From: Deinococcus aetherius
GTDB taxonomy: Bacteria > Deinococcota > Deinococci > Deinococcales > Deinococcaceae
NCBI RefSeq assembly: GCF_025997855.1
Contig: NZ_AP026561.1
Coordinates: 1-64,000 of the forward strand
Length of the DNA stretch: 64,000 bases
Direction of reading: 5' to 3'
Below are positions 58,661 to 64,000 of this stretch, piece by piece (within the stretch, counting starts at the first letter, position 1; every line of letters starts with the position of its first letter). Position numbers and translations under genes: made by a program. A model generated the notes under the pieces. The model did not search any database and was not told where the DNA came from. It saw nothing but the letters and a program-made list of their open reading frames with translations.

Positions 58661-59674
58661 TCACAACAGGGCGGACTGCCTGTGCCGTTTGGGAGCTGCC
58701 ACGAGTTGTTCGTCGATGTTTTGCACGAGCCTCTGCCAGGAAAACACGATGACGGCTAGAACGATCAGGAACGTCAGCACCATCACCAGGGTGCCGAGCA
58801 GATCGTCTGATGTGCCGGACAACCGGTTGGCGAGGCTGTCGAGCAGCGCACCCAGGGTGATCAACCCACCGAATGCGCCCCAGAGCGTCAGCAAGGAGGC
58901 GAGCAGGTACCCCCACACGGGGCCCGCCTGCCGGTCGGGATGCGCGGCCAAAGAGTGCAGGGTGGCCCGGTACAGGAGCGGGGCGGCCAAGCCGAGCAGG
59001 GTGAAGACCACCCCGGTCAAGGTCACGAGTGGAGTGACACTTTCCGCGATCTTCGTGACGCCGCCGACCGTGGTAATCAACCCCGTGATAAGAGCCAAGT
59101 TGCTGCCCCAGGATTTTTCTGGTGCCCACTCCGCCGCGAACATTTCCTGCCCCAGCGCTCTCCGCACCCGCAGGGCGACGCCCAGAATGAAGAGGCAAGC
59201 GAGGACGAAGGGCCACAGCAGCCGTTGCACGCCCGTTCGACCCAGGAGAGAGGGCTTCTCGACCGCAAGGGGGGTGAGGATGGCTGGGCCTCCCTGGGCG
59301 GCGCGCAGCACGAGATGACCTTCCAACACTGAGCGTCGCCCGAGCAGCGTCCCCAATGCGGCAGAGTTCACCTTCACCCGGACGGTCCGTGCCCGTTGCG
59401 GCTGGATTGGCGTGAGGGCCGTGCCCGCTGCTTCACACATTGGCACGGCGGGTGCGTCGAACGCCACCGGCACGCTGTTCACACCATTGACCCATTCCCC
59501 CTCCAAGGTAGCGGGAGTGGTTCCCCGGTTCATCACCGTGACGAAGGTGCAGGGCGAGGCGGCACGGATGTCCAAGGGGCGAGGAGTTCCCGGCAGCAGT
59601 TCAATTCCCTGGGCCCCAGCCACTGAGGTCCCCAGCAGCGCTGCCCATACCAGCGGACGCATCCATCTGTTCAT
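58661..59674 (-). CDS. Membrane protein with extracytoplasmic N-terminal domain (337 aa)
   Basis: No family recognised. A signal peptide (cleavage near VAGAQG) is followed by about 130 extracytoplasmic beta-rich residues with two cysteines (SPCTFVTVMNRGTTPATLEG and VPMCEA), perhaps a disulfide. Four or five membrane segments follow (LLWPFVLACLFILGVALRV, LVTLTGVVFTLLGLAAPLL, LLASLLTLWGAFGGLITLG and the last, LVMVLTFLIVLAVIVFSW) and a basic tail. AGGAGG lies before the ATG. It is one of three consecutive minus-strand genes for exported proteins. Confidence 0.7.
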   Translation of the reverse strand: MNRWMRPLVWAALLGTSVAGAQGIELLPGTPRPLDIRAASPCTFVTVMNRGTTPATLEGEWVNGVNSVPVAFDAPAVPMCEAAGTALTPIQPQRARTVRVKVNSAALGTLLGRRSVLEGHLVLRAAQGGPAILTPLAVEKPSLLGRTGVQRLLWPFVLACLFILGVALRVRRALGQEMFAAEWAPEKSWGSNLALITGLITTVGGVTKIAESVTPLVTLTGVVFTLLGLAAPLLYRATLHSLAAHPDRQAGPVWGYLLASLLTLWGAFGGLITLGALLDSLANRLSGTSDDLLGTLVMVLTFLIVLAVIVFSWQRLVQNIDEQLVAAPKRHRQSALL

Positions 59675-59729
59675 GCTCTCCTCCTAGACTTCGATTTCCG
59701 AGTGATTGTGCTGGGCGCGGGACAAGGGC

Positions 59730-61451
59730 TTACCTCACTTGGGATGCAGAGAAGTTGCCCTGCGCGTCCTTCGTGACCTGGACCTTGAACACGGGAAGGA
59801 GTGAAGTGTCGCCGCCACCTCCACGTTCCGGCCCGACGTCCAGACGAACCGGATCGTAGGAGCGGTTCTGTGTGCCCAGGAGGACCGTCGCCGTTCTGCC
59901 GCTCGCCCGGGCGTAGTTGTTGAGGCCCACGGCATAGATGCCGGGTTGCAGCTTCGCCGTGTCGCAGGTCGCATAGTAGTGCTCGGGGCCGTTCGCGGCC
60001 GTGTTGTCCACGTCGAGGTAGCCCACCGAGCCCACGCCGTTGCCGTAGTACACGTGGCTGCCGTCCGGCTCCGTCACGTGCAGGTCCACGTCCCCCGGGC
60101 CGTCCCAGGTGAGGGTGACGGTGAAGAAGCCTGCCGACGCGCCGGAAGCGGGGGCCTGCAAGACCTTGAGTTGGTCATCCATGTACCCCTTCACCAGTGG
60201 ATAGGCGGGCAGGCTCGCGTTCAGATACGTTTCCAGCATGAAGTGCCCGGTCGGGTCCTCCAAAGGCCGGAAGGGAACATCCACATTTGGCCCCTGCGTG
60301 AACCCCAGGCTTGAGCCAATCGCCCCGATGATGAGGTCTTTGCTGTTGAGGACGTAGGGCCCCCTCACCGTGGCGCTGGCAGGGGCGACATGGACAGTCT
60401 TGAGGCTCTCCGTCGTTAGGGAGGGCTTCACCCGGTCATACACCGCGTTGAGAAACAAGTTCCCCTGGGAGTGGGCCACCGCGAGAATCTTCCTACGCTC
60501 CAGAATCAGGGCGTTCATCTGGGTCACCATGCTGTGCACCAGCGCTTGGTCCGGCGCCTGCCGGATGACCTGCTCGGTGTACCGCTTCGCGGCGTCAGCG
60601 ACCGTTTGCCGGAGAAATTGCAGCGCCAGATCCTGGGGAGAACCCGGGAGAATGCGGTCACTCGTCCTGCCCCGGAGGGCCTGCCAGATTAGTTCCCACT
60701 GGCCGCGAATCTCGGGTGTCTCCCGCTCCTTTTGGCGGAAGGACTCCGCGAGGTCCCCCAGCAAGCCCGCGGTCGGGTTATAGAACCGGCGGTACAGCAG
60801 GAGTTCGTTGTTAGGACCGTAGGTCCGGCCGTACAGGTCGTACAGCGCGATGATCACGTTCCCGGCGTCCATGAAGGTGTTCTGCACGCCGTTGAAGAAT
60901 GCGATGACGTACCCGGAACTGGCGCAGGCGTCTGAAGGTACAGCCGCGGCTTGTCCCCTCAGGCTGGCGGCGGACGAAACCGGGGCGTCGCAGGAGGGCA
61001 CGTCGTTCAGTACGGCCCCCCCAACGCTCTGCTCGAACTTTAGGTAGGCCTCCACCCGTTCCGCCGTGTTCACGGTGAAGTCGAACACCTCGTCCGTTAC
61101 CCCGGTGTGGTCAGAGACGGCCTGCGACGCGCAGGCCAGGGTGCGTTGCAGGTCCGCCCCGCGCTCGTAGGCGGAATCCCGGGTCATCGGTGTGGTGAGC
61201 AGGCTTTGAACCGCACCGGCGAACGCCGACACACGCTGCTTCTGCACATCGCTCAGCGGATACTGAGCAATGACTCGGTCGACGTCGTCCCGAACACCAT
61301 TGCTGTTCGCGTCAAGTCCGGCCACAGAGGCTGACCGGTCGAGGTCCACCTCACCCGTTGGGGAGGGGGTGGGGGGCAGGTGGGCGTGGTCGGGACAGGC
61401 GGTGAGCAGCAGCGGGACGGTAATGAGAATGGACAGATGGACTGGACGCAT
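59730..61451 (-). CDS. Lipoprotein with lipase-like core and YfaP (DUF2135)-type C-terminal domain
   Basis: A 573-residue lipoprotein (lipobox LLTAC, Cys19). DANSNGVRDDVDRVI near residue 50 is a dockerin/EF-hand-like calcium loop. In the middle ILAVAHSQGNLFLNAVYDRV is a nucleophile elbow (AHSQGN) of alpha/beta-hydrolase type. The C-terminal ~130 residues, LTWDGPGDVDLHVTEPDGSH and YLDVDNTAANGPEHY, match the YfaP/DUF2135 beta domain. The combination suggests a surface esterase or lipase with a calcium-stabilised binding domain; the other catalytic residues are not identified. Next gene upstream is the beta-helix lipoprotein, 39 bp away, so co-transcription is likely. Confidence 0.7.
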   Translation of the reverse strand: MRPVHLSILITVPLLLTACPDHAHLPPTPSPTGEVDLDRSASVAGLDANSNGVRDDVDRVIAQYPLSDVQKQRVSAFAGAVQSLLTTPMTRDSAYERGADLQRTLACASQAVSDHTGVTDEVFDFTVNTAERVEAYLKFEQSVGGAVLNDVPSCDAPVSSAASLRGQAAAVPSDACASSGYVIAFFNGVQNTFMDAGNVIIALYDLYGRTYGPNNELLLYRRFYNPTAGLLGDLAESFRQKERETPEIRGQWELIWQALRGRTSDRILPGSPQDLALQFLRQTVADAAKRYTEQVIRQAPDQALVHSMVTQMNALILERRKILAVAHSQGNLFLNAVYDRVKPSLTTESLKTVHVAPASATVRGPYVLNSKDLIIGAIGSSLGFTQGPNVDVPFRPLEDPTGHFMLETYLNASLPAYPLVKGYMDDQLKVLQAPASGASAGFFTVTLTWDGPGDVDLHVTEPDGSHVYYGNGVGSVGYLDVDNTAANGPEHYYATCDTAKLQPGIYAVGLNNYARASGRTATVLLGTQNRSYDPVRLDVGPERGGGGDTSLLPVFKVQVTKDAQGNFSASQVR

Positions 61452-61490
61452 GGCCGCTCCTCCGTGGGCAGGTTTGCTTTAAGGCTGGGA

Positions 61491-63326
61491 TCATTGCTCC
61501 GTGAGAACGTTGTCCGGCGTATTTCCGCTGACGCTGCCCCCGGCCTGTGAGTAGCTGGCTCTCCTCGTGTTCAAGACACCCCCGCCACGCGTCGTCGCGC
61601 TGTTGCCCGTGACGCTGCCTGCCGTAAGGATGAGCTTGCCGTCGTTGTAGAAGCCGCCTCCGTTCGATCCTGTCGCCCGGTTCCCACTCACAACCGCGCC
61701 CGACAGGGTGAACTCACCTGCGGGGTCCACGTTGAAGGCTGATCCGATGAACACTCCCCCGCCGAAGGGCGCCGTGTTGCCGCTGATCGTGCCCCCGCTG
61801 GCGGTCATCTTCGCCCCGGCATACAGACGTACGCCGCCCGCGCCCTCGTTTCCCTGGTTGTCGGGGACCGCATTGCTGGTGATGGCGCCGCCCGTCATGG
61901 TCACCTGACCCCCCACGGTGAGCCCTCCTCCCGTCCGGGCCGAGGTGTTGCCGCTGATCTCGCCGCCCGCGAGGGTGAACTTGGCCGTTCGGTTAACCCG
62001 CACGCCGCCGCCGCCGTCCGTCATGGCCGTCACGGTGTTCCCCGTGATGCGCCCACCATCCATGAGGGCGTCCGTGTAGGACCCGAAGACGGCGCCGCCA
62101 CCCGAATTCCTGGCCGTGTTCCCCCGGATCAAGGCCGTTCCGCCTAAGTGCACGGTGGCCGGGAACTGCTGAGGGATGTTGCTGCTCAGGCCCCCACCGT
62201 TTTCCGTGGCGGTGTTCCCCTCGATGACGCCGCCGGTGAGGTCGAGGTCGTGCCAGGTCTGGAGCCCACCGCCGTACATGCTGGTGTTGCCCTTGATCGT
62301 CCCACCCGTCACGCTGGCCTTCGCGCGCAGCCACAAGCCGCCCCCGGCGTTGTCCGCCGTGCCGGTCGTCCGGTTGCCCTCCACCGTGCCGCCACTCATG
62401 GTAAAGGTGCCGTATAGAAATTCCGTGCAGTCGTTCGTGGTGCAGCGGGCCTGGGCGGCGACGCCCCCGCCGTAGTACGTGGCCGTGTTGTTGCTGATGG
62501 TGCCACCCTCGACCGTCATGGTTCCGGTGGTGAACACGCCGCCGCCCGCACAGCCGCTGGCATCTGAAGCCGAGGTCCCGGTGAAGGGCAGGGTGCAGGC
62601 GTTGCCGCTGATGCTGCCCGACTTCAGGGTGAGGGTGCCGGTGGTGATGTTGCGGATGCCCCCCGAGGTAAAGGTAGCGGTGTTGCCGTCCACCTTGCCG
62701 CCGTCGATGGTCAGGACACCCACGTTATAGATCCCGCCGCCCGCACCCGTGGTCTCGTTCTCCAAGTCAGGGGTCGGGGGGCTAGCGTCGTTACCCGTGA
62801 CCATGGTGCCGCTGTTCAGGAGGAGGACCCCACCCTGAAGGTTAGCAATGCCGCCGCCGTTGTTGGCCCGGCCACCGCTGACCGTCGTGCCGTCGAGCGT
62901 CAGACTGCCCTGATTGGCAATAACGCCGCCATAGGTTGCCAGGGAGGTGGCCTGTGCGCCGATGCCACCTCCGGCCCCCACGAGCGTGATGGGGCTGCCC
63001 ACCCCGCCCTTCAGCGTGCCTCCCTTGAGCGTCACCTCTGCTCCGGAGGCGACCTCCAGCACCCGGCCCTTTCCGGCGGCGTCGAGCGTCACCCCGTTCG
63101 CCACGAGGGTCACGTCCTTGTCTATGGTCAGCGGGCTGGCGAGCGTCACCGTGCCGGAGGTGGTAAAGCGCAGGGTGTCACCGTCTTTCGCGACGCTCAA
63201 AGCCTCACGCAGGCTGCCGGGGCCGGAGTCGGCCGTGCTCGTAACGGGGGTTCCCGGCAACCTGGTCGTGGCGCAAGCGGCGAGCATGAGCGTCAGGGTC
63301 AGGGCGGGCAAAACGGTCTTCTTCAT
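61491..63326 (-). CDS. Right-handed beta-helix lipoprotein
   Basis: A 611-residue lipoprotein (lipobox MLAAC, Cys18). SGPGSLREALSVAKDGDTLR opens a parallel beta-helix with 15 or more coils. Each coil carries variants of GGTISGNTA, GGGVFTTGTM and GNxATxxGGG, as in polymorphic outer-membrane/CSLREA-type repeat proteins. It lacks catalytic carbohydrate-lyase residues that I can recognise, so adhesion or surface structure is likelier. AAGGAGG precedes the ATG and includes the stop of the 94-aa gene upstream. The repeats keep a strict frame, without signs of decay. Confidence 0.82.
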   Translation of the reverse strand: MKKTVLPALTLTLMLAACATTRLPGTPVTSTADSGPGSLREALSVAKDGDTLRFTTSGTVTLASPLTIDKDVTLVANGVTLDAAGKGRVLEVASGAEVTLKGGTLKGGVGSPITLVGAGGGIGAQATSLATYGGVIANQGSLTLDGTTVSGGRANNGGGIANLQGGVLLLNSGTMVTGNDASPPTPDLENETTGAGGGIYNVGVLTIDGGKVDGNTATFTSGGIRNITTGTLTLKSGSISGNACTLPFTGTSASDASGCAGGGVFTTGTMTVEGGTISNNTATYYGGGVAAQARCTTNDCTEFLYGTFTMSGGTVEGNRTTGTADNAGGGLWLRAKASVTGGTIKGNTSMYGGGLQTWHDLDLTGGVIEGNTATENGGGLSSNIPQQFPATVHLGGTALIRGNTARNSGGGAVFGSYTDALMDGGRITGNTVTAMTDGGGGVRVNRTAKFTLAGGEISGNTSARTGGGLTVGGQVTMTGGAITSNAVPDNQGNEGAGGVRLYAGAKMTASGGTISGNTAPFGGGVFIGSAFNVDPAGEFTLSGAVVSGNRATGSNGGGFYNDGKLILTAGSVTGNSATTRGGGVLNTRRASYSQAGGSVSGNTPDNVLTEQ

Positions 63327-63337
63327 CGGAGTCCTCC

Positions 63338-63622
63338 TTATTCCTGCCGGGTCCCAGGGGGAAAGCCCAAATTCAAGGCAGGGGTGCGGCGGGGTGCGGA
63401 GGGTGACGCCAGCAGGGCGGAGCGGATTGTGGGCTCAGGGCAGGCTGGGCGGGCGGGGGCGCACACCTCGCGCTCCAACCACTCCAGCAGCGCCAGCGGG
63501 CTGTCGAAGCTGAGGGGCCTCGACAGTCCAGAGCCACTCACCTGAGCCCACCACTCCCCACCGATGTCCTGCCAGCGCACTTCGAGGCTGAACCGGGCGC
63601 GGCACTCCACGGGTGGCGTCAT
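63338..63622 (-). CDS. Small hypothetical protein (94 aa) preceding the beta-helix gene
   Basis: A 94-residue protein. The first 50 residues look folded (RARFSLEVRWQDIGGEWWAQ, LSFDSPLALLEWLEREV); the rest is Pro/Ala-rich. No signal peptide. GGGAG lies seven bases before the ATG, and the TAA stop overlaps the ribosome site of the beta-helix gene, so they form an operon. Family not recognised. It is divergent from the SARP-type regulator gene that starts at 63920. Confidence 0.6.
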   Translation of the reverse strand: MTPPVECRARFSLEVRWQDIGGEWWAQVSGSGLSRPLSFDSPLALLEWLEREVCAPARPACPEPTIRSALLASPSAPRRTPALNLGFPPGTRQE

Positions 63623-63623
63623 C

Positions 63624-63713
63624 TCAGAGCTCCCGGGACGGGTCGGATGACCCGTCGTCCGGCAGCAGCGGCAAATGGGTTTCCTTCATCAGGAACAACA
63701 GACAACACACCTC
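63624..63713 (-). CDS. Possible small leader peptide (21-29 aa)
   Basis: A short frame ends LMKETHLPLLPDDGSSDPSR, then Glu-Leu and TGA one base before the ATG of the 94-aa gene. It could start at the internal ATG (63686) or at a GTG near 63713 preceded by GGGAG. The abrupt coupling to the next gene suggests a translated leader, but size and start are uncertain. Confidence 0.3.
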   Translation of the reverse strand, partial: EVCCLLFLMKETHLPLLPDDGSSDPSREL

Positions 63714-63873
63714 CCTTCGCGCGGACGCCTGGTCTGCGCGGCTGTGGCCAACGGACGACTGGGGACGGGACAGGCGCCTGGAAAGGAATCGCGCCGCGGC
63801 TTGGAGAGCCGCATTCACCGTACCGGCCCGGCCGTTGCAGAGCCGTTGCACTCCCGGGGGGTCAGGGGATTAC

Positions 63874-63919
63874 AGTGAACTGTCACTCACGGACACCGGC
63901 CCCTCTTTCCGGAGGACCC
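63874..63919 (+). promoter_or_regulatory. Leader of the SARP-type regulator gene
   Basis: AGTGAACTGTCACT (63874-63887) has AGTGA/TCACT dyad symmetry and lies between the two divergent transcripts. GGAGGA at 63911-63916 is the ribosome site of the regulator gene. The palindrome is short, so operator function is a guess. Confidence 0.35.
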
Positions 63920-64000
63920 ATGCTCGAGCTGACCGTCCTGGGCCCCCCCCACTGCACCCTGGGGACAAGCCCCCTGCCCCTGCGTCCACGCCGCCTGCTG
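63920..64000 (+). CDS. SARP/BTAD-type transcriptional regulator, N-terminus only
   Basis: Only 27 codons are in the window. MLELTVLGPPHCTLGTSPLP followed by LRPRRLL is the usual opening of AfsR/SARP-type activators (LxLLGxPxVxxGGxPLxLRPRKALALL), where the OmpR-like DNA-binding domain begins. The gene runs off the right edge, so length and further domains are unknown. GGAGGA lies four bases before the ATG. It is divergent from the small-protein/beta-helix operon, which it may regulate. Confidence 0.7.
   Translation, partial: MLELTVLGPPHCTLGTSPLPLRPRRLL

Noticed and set aside
61491..63326. Repetitive GGC/GCC-rich DNA as a possible satellite or CRISPR
   Set aside because: It encodes a continuous beta-helix protein with signal peptide, ribosome site and operon context.

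Overview
The window is about 64 kb of very GC-rich bacterial DNA. It is probably from a Deinococcus, and probably from an accessory replicon or a variable chromosomal region. This is an inference from the GC bias, the lexA-imuB-dnaE2 mutagenesis cassette, the frequent GTG/TTG starts, leaderless-looking promoters, small secreted protein families, the density of IS and Tn3 debris, and the absence of ribosomal, tRNA or core metabolic genes. I see no rRNA, tRNA or CRISPR array.

Layout. 1-3.5 kb: two related but distinct IS6-type elements flank a small operon with a HExxH zinc-peptidase-like protein; a TetR regulator and a third decayed IS6 fragment follow. 3.55-13.58 kb: a 10,023-bp Tn3-family transposon with 38-bp terminal inverted repeats (34/38 matching) and a perfect 5-bp target duplication (GTGCT). 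It carries a complete-looking galactan operon (GH42 beta-galactosidase, GH53 endo-galactanase, binding protein, two permeases) and a divergent LacI repressor with two matching operators. The cargo joins directly to a tnpA that has lost its N-terminal part. 13.8-18.5 kb: a vapBC pair with a frameshifted toxin, a three-gene DUF3500/EF-hand/HupE membrane operon, a decayed DUF3500 paralogue and the N-terminal scrap of another Tn3 transposase. 18.6-25.9 kb: MarR, SDR, two aldo/keto reductases and galM, interrupted by a stretch of broken SDR and SGNH genes. 26.1-36.1 kb: a GAF-GGDEF protein, a methyltransferase, an Rrf2-regulated flavoprotein, two parallel TetR/SDR loci with the same operator design (one TetR is a pseudogene), a Na+/H+ antiporter and a TMEM175 channel.

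36.2-47.8 kb is a recombination island: a truncated integrase abutting a truncated IS4-type transposase, an intact tyrosine recombinase whose start lies beside a 34-bp lox-sized perfect palindrome, an SRAP protein, a large DUF4209 (RNxxxHG) protein, wrecked DUF433/DUF5615 toxin-antitoxin genes, a 521-aa orphan protein, a secreted propeller protein and another integrase remnant. 47.9-50.4 kb: an HtrA-like protease whose nucleophile serine is glycine, and a Sel1-repeat protein. 50.7-56.7 kb: the SOS mutagenesis cassette lexA-imuB-DUF6504-dnaE2 with a strong palindromic operator between lexA and a divergent small gene. 56.9-64 kb: DUF3006 plus a ComEC-like metallo-hydrolase, then secreted or membrane proteins, a beta-helix lipoprotein, and the first codons of a SARP-type regulator cut by the window edge.

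How the parts work together. The galactan genes form one pathway: extracellular cleavage by the lipoprotein GH53, import of galacto-oligosaccharides by an ABC transporter that lacks its own ATPase gene here, then cytoplasmic GH42 hydrolysis. galM lies 11 kb away, outside the transposon, and could feed galactose onward. The SOS cassette and the SRAP gene both concern DNA damage. A roughly 95-bp imperfect repeat lies just 3' of SRAP and again just 3' of dnaE2.
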